DNA of 64,000 bases, taken from the NCBI RefSeq assembly GCF_033170155.1, contig NZ_CP137079.1, forward strand, positions 1,922,001 through 1,986,000, read 5' to 3'. The notes below the pieces were generated by a model. It saw only the letters and a list, made by a program, of their open reading frames with translations. It was not told the DNA's origin and searched no databases. Numbering within the stretch: the first letter of the stretch is position 1; every line of letters begins with the position of its first letter. Source of the stretch: Raineyella sp. W15-4 (GTDB lineage Bacteria > Actinomycetota > Actinomycetes > Propionibacteriales > Propionibacteriaceae). Shown here in pieces: positions 53,034-61,099 of this stretch. The translations under genes and the position numbers were made by a program.

Positions 53034-54563
53034 TCACCCCCGTCCTTCCACGACATCAGGGACCATGGTCGCCCCGGCGTGCAGGTAGGCCACCTGCGGA
53101 TCCGGGCCGATCCGGTTCGAGACGATCTCCAGGGCGTCGGCGAGGGTCGTCGCCGCCCGCATGCCCATCCGGACCGCACTGTCGCGGTCCGCGCCGACCC
53201 AGACGATGTCGCCGCAGTGGGCGCGGGCCCGGGAGATCGCGTACCACTGGTACACCGGCAGGATACCCGCGTAGGCGTGCTGGTCGCGGTGGACGTGGCC
53301 GTACCACTCGTCCTCCGCGTACCGGCGCTCGTGCTCGGCGTTGACCACCGCCGGGTCGGTGGTCCGGGTGAGCACCTGGGCGAAGAAGTCGCCCGACGCC
53401 TGGTGCTCGGTGCTGGAGAAGTCCTGGCGCAGCGGGTGGCAGACGATCACCGCGCCGCCCGGGCGCACCGGGCTGCCGGGACGCTCCAGTCCCTGCAGCG
53501 CCGACCAGGCCGCGGTCAGCGGGTCGACGCTCGTCCCGGCGTTGTACCGGGTGCGGCCGGGCACTCCGGTGATCAGCACATCGACCGGGGCCGGCAACTG
53601 GACCACCTGCTGGTCGGCCAGCACCCGGCGGGTCACCTCCGCGACCCGGGCCGGCGCCCCGGCCGCGATGACCGCGGTCCGGCGCGGCTGGCCGGCCTCC
53701 CACATCGCCCGGTGCAGGCGTTCCCGGGCCACGCCCTGCGCCTGCCGGGCGAGGCTCAGCGCCAGCCGCTGGCGTACGCTCCACTCCCACTCCCGGCGGC
53801 CCAGGTAGTCGAAGGCGGGCGCGACGTCGGCCTGGTCGGTGACCACGTCGATGGCGAACAGCGGCAGCTTCTCGGCGAGCACCGCGGCGACCCGCTCCGC
53901 GGCACCGTCCACCGCGCCGAAGCCGTGGCAGGCGTCGAGGGTGGCGAGGGCGACGACGCCGCCGGCCAGGAACCCGGCGCCGGTGTCGCCGGACTTCCGG
54001 GCGACGTTGACCGTCACCACCAGATCGGACTCGGCCAGCCGGCGGTCGACCAGCACCGGCTCCCCGGCCGGGGTCAGCCCCAGATCGACGGCACCCGCCG
54101 GATCGGCCAGGTCATACTGGAGGATCAGCCCGTCCGGCCCCAGGGCGTCGACCACCCGCTGTCCCAGCACGGCGACGAGCTCGGCCCGGGTGAGTCGGCG
54201 GCCGGCGCCGACGGCGATGAGCACCCGGACGTCGTTCACCCGGCGGGAGGCGGCCACCTCGAGCACCTGCTCGACCAGCCGGCCGCGGATGTCCTGCGCC
54301 ATCGGCGCCACCTCGAGTCCGGTCACCACCACGGTGAGTCGGCGGCCGGGCCCGAGCCGGTCGGCCAGCGGGGCGGAGCCGTGCGGGGAGCTCAGGGCAT
54401 CGCCGATCGCCTGGTCGACGTCCAGGATGCTGACGTCGTGCTCGTTCGGGTACACCACCTGGGTGCCGAGCGGCAGCGACGCCAACCGGCCCGCCCCGCC
54501 GTCGCCGATCAGCAGCGGGGGCGTACGCTTCTCGACCTCGAGGATGAATCCCGGTCGTGACAT
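53034..54563 (-). CDS. LarA-like (DUF2088) protein, divergent
   Basis: 509 residues. Overall organisation resembles nickel-pincer lactate racemase LarA/DUF2088 proteins: an N-terminal domain with VVTGLEVAPMAQDIRGRLVEQVLEVAA and DVRVLIAVGAGRRLT, and a C-terminal domain with VDVLITGVPGRTRYNAGTSVDPLTAAW. Where LarA carries a His/Lys-rich cofactor motif (GGRK-type loop), this protein reads KSGDTGAGFLAGGVVALATLDACHG and lacks the expected histidine and lysine, and no larBCE cofactor genes are present. It is therefore probably not a standard racemase. ATG 54563 has GAGGAG upstream. It follows the acyl-reductase/HAD gene by 16 nt. Confidence 0.6.
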   Translation of the reverse strand: MSRPGFILEVEKRTPPLLIGDGGAGRLASLPLGTQVVYPNEHDVSILDVDQAIGDALSSPHGSAPLADRLGPGRRLTVVVTGLEVAPMAQDIRGRLVEQVLEVAASRRVNDVRVLIAVGAGRRLTRAELVAVLGQRVVDALGPDGLILQYDLADPAGAVDLGLTPAGEPVLVDRRLAESDLVVTVNVARKSGDTGAGFLAGGVVALATLDACHGFGAVDGAAERVAAVLAEKLPLFAIDVVTDQADVAPAFDYLGRREWEWSVRQRLALSLARQAQGVARERLHRAMWEAGQPRRTAVIAAGAPARVAEVTRRVLADQQVVQLPAPVDVLITGVPGRTRYNAGTSVDPLTAAWSALQGLERPGSPVRPGGAVIVCHPLRQDFSSTEHQASGDFFAQVLTRTTDPAVVNAEHERRYAEDEWYGHVHRDQHAYAGILPVYQWYAISRARAHCGDIVWVGADRDSAVRMGMRAATTLADALEIVSNRIGPDPQVAYLHAGATMVPDVVEGRG

Positions 54564-54579
54564 GTGCGGTTCTCCTCGG

Positions 54580-56919
54580 TTATCGGCCACGCGGCCGGTT
54601 GCGGCTCCCGGCGCTGTGGGAGCTCCATTCCACGATGGACCAGTGGTCGGCCTGCGCCACCCGCATCAGCGGGACGTCGGGATTGACGGCCACCGGGTTG
54701 CCGACCGCGCGCAGCATCGACTCGTCGGCGTGCGAGTCGGCGTACGCGTAGCTGGTCGCCAGGTCGATGTCGTGGGTGGCCGCGTAGTACCGCAGCCAGG
54801 CCGGGCGGGACTCCCCGACCAACGGCGGCCCGGTCAGGTAGCCGGTGCAGCGCCCCTGCGCGTCGGTGGCCAGCTCCGCCGCGACGATCTCGTCGAACAG
54901 CGGCACCAGCGGGCGGGTGAACGGCCGGATGGTGCCGGTCAGCAGCACCGTCACGTGCCCGGCGTCGCGGTGCTCGCGCACCCGGCGGATCGCCTCCGGG
55001 GCGAGCCGGTCCAGGATCACCTCGGTGAGCTCCCGGTCGACGAAGTCCTCCAGTGCCGACAGGTGGGCGCCGCGGTAGCGGCGGTAGAGGGCGCGCAGGA
55101 AGGCACCGCGGTCCCGGTTCTCCATCCACAGGTAGCCGGGCAGGTCACGGGCCAGCGAGGCGACCTCCTTGGTCCGGTCCCACCGGCTGAGTTCCGGCAG
55201 CCGGGCCCACAGGTAGCTGCGCACCACATCGGAGTTGAGCACCGTGCCGTCGAGGTCGAACGCGGCCAGCACGGTGCCCGGCCGCTTCGCCGGGGTCAGC
55301 TCGCGGTAGGTCGCCGGGCGGGCGCTGCGCCGCCGCTTCAGCTCCTCCATCCGGCGCACCGGCTTGGTCACCGCCGGGCAGTGGATGCCCTCGATGTAGT
55401 CCTTCCAGTCGTACACCGAGGAGTCGAAGGCGAACGCCTCCAGGTCGGCGGGATCGAGCTGGTGGTGCAGGGCCAGGGTGTTGTTGTCGAGGTAGGTGAC
55501 CTCGGAGCGCAGGTACTCCCCGTAGATGGTGAGGTAGCGGCGGAGGAAGGCAATCTGCGCCCCACCCTTGTCCAGGTCCCGGGCCAGCCGGCGGAACACC
55601 TCCACCCGCGGGGCGACCTTGAGCGCCATGTCGGCGAACTGGTAGGCCTTCGTCGAGGTGTTCAGCAGCTGGTCGACCCGCTGGGCGCCGGGGAAGCTCC
55701 AGGTCGGCAGATGGGCCGCGCCGCGGCCGCCGGGGGTGAGCGGGTGCTCGAGGAAGTAGGACCGGACGTGGTCGTAGAGGTCGGCGAAGGTCAGCGGGTT
55801 CCGGGCTCCGGAGTTGACGTGGTAAAAGACCGGCCGGCCGGCCTCGGGCCGGGTGGCGCACACCGCCAGGGTTGCGTTGACGACCATGTCGACGGGCACG
55901 ATGTCGATCACCGAGTCCGGCGAGGCGGGCAGCTCGGGCATGTTGCCCTTGCCGTACGCCAGGATGATCGGGTCAGCCATCTTGAAGCCCTCGATCCATC
56001 CCGGGTGGGGGTACTTCAGCGAGGACTCGACGATCGCGGGCCGGACCACCGACACCATGATGTTGCGGCCGACATCGGCGACGACGCGTTCACCGAGAGC
56101 CTTGGTGAAGGTGTAGCAGTCGGTCCAGCCCAGCGAACGGGCCCGTTCGGTGCCGGCCTCGACCAGCTTGTCGTGCACCCAGTCCAGCCGCCGCTGCTCG
56201 GTGTCCCGGGCAGTGGTGAGGTAGCCCGCCTTGCGGTGCACCCGCTCCGCCTGGCGGCGCAGCCGGGTGAGCCGCTCCGGCGTCCGCGACTCCAGCTCGA
56301 TGGTCTCCTTGAGCTTCAGCCCCCACCGGGTCTCGGTGTCGTAGTCGATGTCATGGACGTGCTGTGCCTCGGGGATCATCCCGCGGCGCCGGCCGGCGGT
56401 GTAGGCGGTGGAGACGTGTACGTAGTGCGGCACCTTGACCAGTGCACCGGTCTCATCGGTGACCGCCGCGAGCATCGCGTCCATCAGCGCCCGGGTGCCG
56501 ACGGTGTTGGTGGCAAAGGCCTTGTCGATCGGCGGGTCGAAGGAGACGTCGCCGGCACAGTGCAGGACCACGTCGAGGTCGCGGGGCAACGGCGGGACGT
56601 TGGGCAGATCGCCCTCGATCACCTCGATCCGGGCGTCGACCAGTTCGGTCTTGCCGCCGGCGGTCTTCACCAGGTCACGGAAGATCGGCTTGCCGACCAG
56701 GGTGATCACCCGGTCCCGCGCCGAGGCCGAGCCCTTGCGGCGGACCAGCACGGCCGGGGTGGTGTCGGGCAGCTCGGTGAGGATCTTCCAGAGCAGGTGC
56801 TCGCCGATGAAGCCGGTCGCGCCGGTCATCACGATCTTCTTGCCCGCCAGCAGGTCACGCAGCCGGCCGCCCAGCGGCGGCGGCCCGACGACCTCGGGGA
56901 TGTCGGTGGATATCGTCAA
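54580..56919 (-). CDS. fatty acyl reductase-like SDR fused to HAD-IB phosphatase
   Basis: 779 residues from a TTG at 56919 with AGGA 8 nt upstream. Residues about 25-480 are an extended SDR/NAD-binding 4 ('male sterility') domain: TGATGFIG dinucleotide loop at 32-39, HCAGDVSFDPP, HVSTAYTAGRR and YTFTK (YxxxK). From about residue 549 is a HAD-IB hydrolase: nucleophile FDLDGTVLNSD (555-557), TGTIRPFTR, and YADSHADESML. Similar fusions in actinobacteria are annotated as acyl-CoA reductases or lipid-linked phosphatases; the substrate is unknown. It is 10 nt after hisA and 16 nt before the LarA-like gene. Confidence 0.75.
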   Translation of the reverse strand: MTISTDIPEVVGPPPLGGRLRDLLAGKKIVMTGATGFIGEHLLWKILTELPDTTPAVLVRRKGSASARDRVITLVGKPIFRDLVKTAGGKTELVDARIEVIEGDLPNVPPLPRDLDVVLHCAGDVSFDPPIDKAFATNTVGTRALMDAMLAAVTDETGALVKVPHYVHVSTAYTAGRRRGMIPEAQHVHDIDYDTETRWGLKLKETIELESRTPERLTRLRRQAERVHRKAGYLTTARDTEQRRLDWVHDKLVEAGTERARSLGWTDCYTFTKALGERVVADVGRNIMVSVVRPAIVESSLKYPHPGWIEGFKMADPIILAYGKGNMPELPASPDSVIDIVPVDMVVNATLAVCATRPEAGRPVFYHVNSGARNPLTFADLYDHVRSYFLEHPLTPGGRGAAHLPTWSFPGAQRVDQLLNTSTKAYQFADMALKVAPRVEVFRRLARDLDKGGAQIAFLRRYLTIYGEYLRSEVTYLDNNTLALHHQLDPADLEAFAFDSSVYDWKDYIEGIHCPAVTKPVRRMEELKRRRSARPATYRELTPAKRPGTVLAAFDLDGTVLNSDVVRSYLWARLPELSRWDRTKEVASLARDLPGYLWMENRDRGAFLRALYRRYRGAHLSALEDFVDRELTEVILDRLAPEAIRRVREHRDAGHVTVLLTGTIRPFTRPLVPLFDEIVAAELATDAQGRCTGYLTGPPLVGESRPAWLRYYAATHDIDLATSYAYADSHADESMLRAVGNPVAVNPDVPLMRVAQADHWSIVEWSSHSAGSRNRPRGR

Positions 56920-56929
56920 CGGATCGGTC

Positions 56930-57676
56930 CTACTGCTCGAGGGCGGCTGAGATGCTGCGGGTGAGATCCAGGGCTTCCTCAACGGTGAAGTTGCCGAGAT
57001 AGAGGGCGGTGCCGACGATGGCACCCTCGACGCCGATGGAGACCAGTCCGGCGAGTTGGCGCAGGTCCTCCAGGCTGGAGACGCCGCCCGAGGCGACCAC
57101 CGGGGCGTCGGTGCGGGCACAGATCGCGCCGAGCAGCTCCAGGTTCGGACCGGACAGCATGCCGTCGGAGCGGACGTCGGTGACCACGTAGCGGCGGCAG
57201 CCCGCCCGGTCGAGACGCTCCAGGACCTCGAAGACGTCGCCGCCCTCACGGGTCCAGCCGCGGGCCGCCAGCCGGTCGCCCTTGACGTCGAGACCGATCG
57301 CCACCTTGTCACCGTACGTACGGATCACCTCGGCGCACCACTCCGGCCGTTCCAGCGCCGCCGTGCCGATGTTGACCCGGGTGCAGCCGGTGGCCAGCGC
57401 CCGCTCCAGCGAGGCGTCGTCGCGGATGCCCCCGGACATCTCGACCTTCAGATCGACCGATCGGACGACCTCGGCCAGGACGTCGGCATTGTCCCCCTCC
57501 CCGAAGGCAGCGTCGAGATCCACCAGGTGGAGCCACTCGGAGCCGGCGTCCTGCCAGCGGCGGGCCGCCGCCAGCGGGTCCCCGAAGCGCTTGTCGGTGC
57601 CGGCGATCCCCTGGACCAGCTGAACGGCCTGTCCGTGACGGACGTCGACGGCGGGAAGAAGTTCCAAAGGCTTCAC
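56930..57676 (-). CDS. hisA: phosphoribosyl isomerase A (HisA, or bifunctional PriA)
   Basis: 248 residues, (beta-alpha)8 barrel. [68 protein letters not shown], and the catalytic Asp in [17 protein letters not shown] are clear. It isomerises ProFAR in histidine synthesis; in many actinobacteria the same enzyme (PriA) also replaces TrpF, which the sequence alone does not settle. GTG start; a TAGGCT element ends 8 nt upstream. It lies apart from other his genes, heading a run into the acyl-reductase gene. Confidence 0.93.
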   Translation of the reverse strand: MKPLELLPAVDVRHGQAVQLVQGIAGTDKRFGDPLAAARRWQDAGSEWLHLVDLDAAFGEGDNADVLAEVVRSVDLKVEMSGGIRDDASLERALATGCTRVNIGTAALERPEWCAEVIRTYGDKVAIGLDVKGDRLAARGWTREGGDVFEVLERLDRAGCRRYVVTDVRSDGMLSGPNLELLGAICARTDAPVVASGGVSSLEDLRQLAGLVSIGVEGAIVGTALYLGNFTVEEALDLTRSISAALEQ

Positions 57677-57684
57677 AACCCGGC

Positions 57685-57690
57685 AGCCTA
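57685..57690 (-). promoter_or_regulatory. -10-like TAGGCT for hisA (probably leaderless)
   Basis: On the minus strand TAGGCT ends 8 nt before the hisA GTG at 57676. Confidence 0.4.
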
Positions 57691-57918
57691 CCCGACCGGA
57701 CGGTCCCGGACGGTCGGCCGTCGCCGCGACGGCGCCGGCGGAGCGCGCCGCGTGCCACATCCCAGGACCGTGACCACCACGGCTTGAATATCAGCCATAT
57801 GGTTGAGATTCAAGATGCCGACGGTCACGCAGCATCCACGCCGACATCGGGGGGAAACGATGCAGAAAGCTGCCGCAGGCTCATCATCCGAGGGGTCCGA
57901 CAGGCCTGGGGGGCTGCC

Positions 57919-60309
57919 GTGACCGCGCCGTTGAGCAGCACGCATCCCGACATCGCGGCGACTCTTGATGCGGCGCGGTCCGGTTTCACGGCCGAGGAGG
58001 TGGTCGCGGGGTCGAACCGGGTCGGCTTCTGGTGGTGCCCGGAGCATCCGGAGATCCCGTTCCGGGCGAAGGTCGCTCAGCGGACCCGGGGCCAGGGCTG
58101 CAGGATCTGCGCCGGGCGTCAGGTCGTGGCCGGCTACAACGACCTGGCCACCACCCACCCGGCGATCGCCGCGACCCTGCTCGCCGAGGAATCCGGCTTC
58201 GACGCCACCCAGGTGGCGGCGGGGTCCGGCCGGGCCGGGCTGTGGCGGTGTCCCGCCCACCCGCAGGTGCCGTTCCGGGCCCGGGTCGTCGACCGGATCC
58301 GCGGCCAGGCCTGCGGGATCTGCACCGGCCGCCAGGTCGTCGCCGGCTACAACGACCTGGCCACCACCCACCCGGCGATCGCCGCGACCCTGCTCGCCGA
58401 GGAATCCGGCTTCGACGCCACCCAGGTGGTCGCCGGCTCGGGCCGGATCGGGTACTGGCACTGTCCCATCCACCCGCACTTCCCGTTCCGGGCCGCGGTC
58501 GACAGCCGCACCCGCGAGGTCGGCTGTGGGATCTGCGCCGGCCGCCAGGTCGTCGCCGGCTACAACGACCTGGCCACCACCCACCCCGCCATCGCGGTCC
58601 TGCTCGACCCGGAGCGTTCCGGCTTCACCGCCCGCCAGGTCACCGCCGGCTCCAGTCGGACGGGGTGGTGGCGCCGTGGCCTGGACTCGGTCCAGGTTGT
58701 CCGCCAGCCGGTCTTCCGGATGACCCGCAGAGCCCGCCCCGCCAGGGATCGCCGACCCCGCAAGAGACTGGCCGTCACCCACCCGGAGATCGCCGCCACC
58801 CTCGACGCCGAGAGGTCCGGGTTCGCCGCCACCGAGGTGACCGCCGGCTCGGGACGGATCGGCTGGTGGATCTGCGACGCCCACCCGGGCATCCCGTACA
58901 AGGCAACGGTGAACCAGCGGACCCGCGGCCAGGGCTGCGGGATCTGCGCCGGCTACCAGATCGTCGCCGGCCACAACGACCTGGCCACCACCCACCCCGC
59001 CATTGCCGCGACCCTGCTCGCCGACCAGTCCGGCTTCGACGCCACCCAGGTCACCGCCGGCTCAGGCCGGACCGGCCTGTGGTGGTGCCCCGAGCACCCA
59101 TCGATCCCGTTCACCGCCCGGGTCGCCGAACGCTCCCGCGGGTGCGGCTGCGGGATCTGCGCCGGCTACCAGATCGTCGCCGGCCACAACGACCTGGCCA
59201 CCACCCACCCCGCCATTGCCGCGACCCTGCTCGCCGACCAGTCCGGCTTCGACGCCACCCAGGTCACCGCCGGCTCGAGCCGGACCGGCCTGTGGTGGTG
59301 CCCCGAGCACCCCGACGTCCCGTTCACCGCGAAGGTCAACCACCGCGCCCGGGGACAACGCTGCACCACCTGCACTCACCGCGGCCACCGTGTCACCACC
59401 CACGTCGCGGGAGATCAGGACGCTTCGGTGGCTCTCGCGTCGCACTGCCGCGGGACGGCTGTGCCTCGGCCGCCCGGCTCCTCCCGTTCGACCGATGCTC
59501 CCCCGGTCCGACGTCGGGATCGGTCCCGTCGCGTCGCCGAGAGCCGGCCGCCACCGGCATCCGCCACCGATCGCGAGCGCGGGTGGACTGGCCGATGCTG
59601 TGGGGTAGCCACAGCCATGAGCGCTACCGTGTGGGATCAGGCTGCACTCTCGACAAGAGAGCTGATTCGGGAGGATATCGTGGGCACCAGCCGACCCGGT
59701 GGATACGCGACAGGTCGCGCCACCAAAGCCGACATCGTCGCCAAGGCCACCGAGGTCTTCCGTGAGGTCGGCTTCGCCGGGACATCATTGCGCGAGATCG
59801 CGCGACGGTGCGGCATCTCCCACGCCACCCTGCAGCATCACTTCGCGGACAAGGCCGCGCTGTTGATCGCCGTGCTGGAGCAGCGGGATGTCGAGGGGCG
59901 CCGGAGCTTCCCGGGGTACCAAGGGATCGACGACCTGTTCCTCCGGATGGTCGATCTCGCCAGCCGCAATGCCGAGTCGCCCGGACTCGTCCAGTTGTTC
60001 ACGGTGATCGCGGCGGAGGCCGCCGATCCGGGGCACCCCGCCCACCAGTTCTTCCAGAATCGCACTGTAAAACGAAGCATCGCCGAGAACCTCGCCCTTG
60101 CCCAGGACAACGGTGAGATCGACCCCTCACTCGACCCGGAGGAGCTGTCCACCACTATCGGCGCCCTCTGGGACGGTCTCCAGCTCGATGCCCCGTTGAG
60201 TCCGGTCCCCTACGACGTGTCCCACCATTTGGAGCTCTTCTTCACCCTTCTGCTCGGACGGCCGCTGCGCCGGCCGGCGACGCCGGTACCGGAACCGGAC
60301 GAGGAATAG
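57919..60309 (+). CDS. seven-repeat zinc-ribbon (DUF4379-like) protein; frame continues into a TetR regulator
   Basis: From the GTG at 57919 (GGGGGG upstream) the frame holds seven units of about 71 residues beginning THPxIAATL at 57940, 58153, 58366, 58579, 58777, 58990 and 59203. Each unit has W-C-P-x-H-P ... R-x-R-G-x-G-C-x-I-C-A-G, a CxxH/CxxC zinc-ribbon signature like DUF4379. Unit 4 is degenerate: both cysteine pairs are replaced. Units 2/3 and 6/7 are nearly identical in DNA. After unit 7 comes a stretch of about 93 codons with weak codon bias, then a complete TetR sequence (59680-60309) in the same frame without a stop. I think two genes are more likely than a real fusion. Function unknown. 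Confidence 0.6.
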   Translation: MTAPLSSTHPDIAATLDAARSGFTAEEVVAGSNRVGFWWCPEHPEIPFRAKVAQRTRGQGCRICAGRQVVAGYNDLATTHPAIAATLLAEESGFDATQVAAGSGRAGLWRCPAHPQVPFRARVVDRIRGQACGICTGRQVVAGYNDLATTHPAIAATLLAEESGFDATQVVAGSGRIGYWHCPIHPHFPFRAAVDSRTREVGCGICAGRQVVAGYNDLATTHPAIAVLLDPERSGFTARQVTAGSSRTGWWRRGLDSVQVVRQPVFRMTRRARPARDRRPRKRLAVTHPEIAATLDAERSGFAATEVTAGSGRIGWWICDAHPGIPYKATVNQRTRGQGCGICAGYQIVAGHNDLATTHPAIAATLLADQSGFDATQVTAGSGRTGLWWCPEHPSIPFTARVAERSRGCGCGICAGYQIVAGHNDLATTHPAIAATLLADQSGFDATQVTAGSSRTGLWWCPEHPDVPFTAKVNHRARGQRCTTCTHRGHRVTTHVAGDQDASVALASHCRGTAVPRPPGSSRSTDAPPVRRRDRSRRVAESRPPPASATDRERGWTGRCCGVATAMSATVWDQAALSTRELIREDIVGTSRPGGYATGRATKADIVAKATEVFREVGFAGTSLREIARRCGISHATLQHHFADKAALLIAVLEQRDVEGRRSFPGYQGIDDLFLRMVDLASRNAESPGLVQLFTVIAAEAADPGHPAHQFFQNRTVKRSIAENLALAQDNGEIDPSLDPEELSTTIGALWDGLQLDAPLSPVPYDVSHHLELFFTLLLGRPLRRPATPVPEPDEE
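57940..59400 (+). repeat. in-frame coding repeats, about 213 bp x 7
   Basis: Repeat starts are 213 bp apart except unit 4, which is 198 bp. Adjacent copies share long near-identical DNA (for example 58130-58220 against 58343-58433, and 58960-59080 against 59173-59293), which points to recent tandem duplication. Confidence 0.85.
59647..59661 (+). promoter_or_regulatory. inverted repeat before the TetR start (possible operator)
   Basis: CTCTC-GACAA-GAGAG, a perfect 5-bp inverted repeat 18 nt before the TetR GTG and just before its GGGAGGA ribosome-binding site. A self-regulatory operator is possible but short. Confidence 0.3.
59680..60309 (+). CDS. TetR/AcrR-family transcriptional regulator
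   Basis: 209 residues from the GTG at 59680, which has an excellent GGGAGGA ribosome-binding site 5 nt upstream; an ATG at 59617 is less likely. The helix-turn-helix is textbook TetR: ADIVAKATEVFREVGFAGTSLREIARRCGISHATLQHHFADKAALL. The C-terminal ligand domain is of ordinary length and ends in a Pro/Glu tail. The frame is also open back through the zinc-ribbon gene. It is convergent with the interrupted aminotransferase (58-nt gap). Ligand and targets unknown. Confidence 0.85.
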   Translation: MGTSRPGGYATGRATKADIVAKATEVFREVGFAGTSLREIARRCGISHATLQHHFADKAALLIAVLEQRDVEGRRSFPGYQGIDDLFLRMVDLASRNAESPGLVQLFTVIAAEAADPGHPAHQFFQNRTVKRSIAENLALAQDNGEIDPSLDPEELSTTIGALWDGLQLDAPLSPVPYDVSHHLELFFTLLLGRPLRRPATPVPEPDEE

Positions 60310-60367
60310 TGGGTAGGTCCCACCGACGCCCTGCAACAATGGCTTCGGGCGAACGGTCGGCACCGAC

Positions 60368-60941
60368 TCATCGACACGGCCGGGCCGGTCCCTGCGGTCC
60401 GATCCCGGTGCCTTGCTGCTCGGGCCCCGGCAGGCGACTCAACGCCTCGACCAGCAGCTCCCGTTGCCCGGCGAAGCACACCCTCACCCAGCCCTCGCCA
60501 GCCGCACCGAAGGCGTTGCCCGGAGCGACGGCGACCCGCCGGCTCAGCAGGAACTCCTCCGCCCACGCAGCGACGTTCCCGCCGGTCACGTGCGACAGGT
60601 CGATCCACAGGTAGAACGCCCCGGCAGGCCGGTGGTAGCGCAGCCCCTTGGTGTCGAGCACCGCACAGGCGGCCGCCAGGTTGCCCCGGTAGTGTGCCCG
60701 GGCTGTACGCACGTCGTCCTGGCTGCCCTCCACGGCGGCGAGCGCGGCGTACTGAGCGGGGGCGTTGATGCAGCTGACCACGGATTCCTGGGCGGCGGCG
60801 AAGCGTTCGCGCAGCCCGGCGGGCGTGACCAGATAGCCGATCCGGGCGCCGGTCAAGGCGTACGTCTTCGACAGTGAATACACGCCGAACACGCGGTTCT
60901 CGGTGTCGACCGCAGCCGCGCTGACGAATCCGGGTGTCCAG
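60368..60941 (-). pseudogene. class I/II aminotransferase, C-terminal part split off by the IS21 element
   Basis: This 3' piece carries the PLP lysine region (VYSLSKTYALTGARIGYLVTP) and the C-terminal small domain (FYLWIDLS, GWVRVCFAGQRELLVEALSRL). It continues in frame with 63549-64000 if the 2602-bp insertion and one TCCAG copy are removed, joining ...VYEYLTW to TPGFVSAAAVDTEN. A downstream ATG inside the insertion keeps a short frame open, but without the N-terminal half it cannot be active. Confidence 0.85.
60937..60941. repeat. target-site duplication, left copy (TCCAG)
   Basis: TCCAG here and at 63544-63548 flank the insertion element directly. Removing the element and one copy restores the aminotransferase frame exactly. 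Confidence 0.8.
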
Positions 60942-60970
60942 TGAATATTCGGCCTCAGGGGCACCACCGG
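60942..60970 (+). repeat. left terminal inverted repeat of the IS21 element
   Basis: Begins TGAATATTCGG and pairs imperfectly with the right end (TGAGTATTTGG read inward) over about 29 bp, best at the outer 11 bp and at the GC-rich CACC block. Confidence 0.65.
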
Positions 60971-61055
60971 TAGTGGGTTCGAGCGCCACCGTCCGGGGCA
61001 GGGATTATTCGACGTGAGCGCCGGGGTTGGCGTGGTTCGGCGCCGCCCTGTCAGG

Positions 61056-61092
61056 CTCCTTCTGCCATGCGCCTACCGCATGGCAGAAGGAG
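61056..61092 (+). promoter_or_regulatory. stem-loop hiding the istA ribosome-binding site
   Basis: Positions 61056-61071 and 61077-61092 are perfect 16-bp complements around a 5-nt loop (CCTAC). The right arm ends AGAAGGAG, the istA ribosome-binding site, 7 nt before the ATG at 61100. In a transcript entering from outside, the whole hairpin would form and block translation. Confidence 0.75.
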
Positions 61093-61099
61093 TATCGCA

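Noticed and set aside
53839-56964. An open frame of over 1000 codons on the plus strand opposite the LarA-like and acyl-reductase genes
   Set aside because: Ser/Arg/Pro-rich composition and no recognisable domain. The minus-strand genes carry clear catalytic motifs.
57688-58995. Minus-strand repeat-containing frame opposite the zinc-ribbon gene
   Set aside because: Its repeats only mirror the plus-strand units and lack the Trp/Cys zinc-ribbon pattern.
57940-59400. Regular DNA repeats considered as a CRISPR array
   Set aside because: Units are about 213 bp, in frame and coding, with no short repeat/spacer alternation and no cas genes.
60368-60967. The C-terminal aminotransferase piece as an independent 199-residue gene
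   Set aside because: Its ATG lies inside the insertion element, and it lacks the N-terminal half of the fold, which is found beyond the element.
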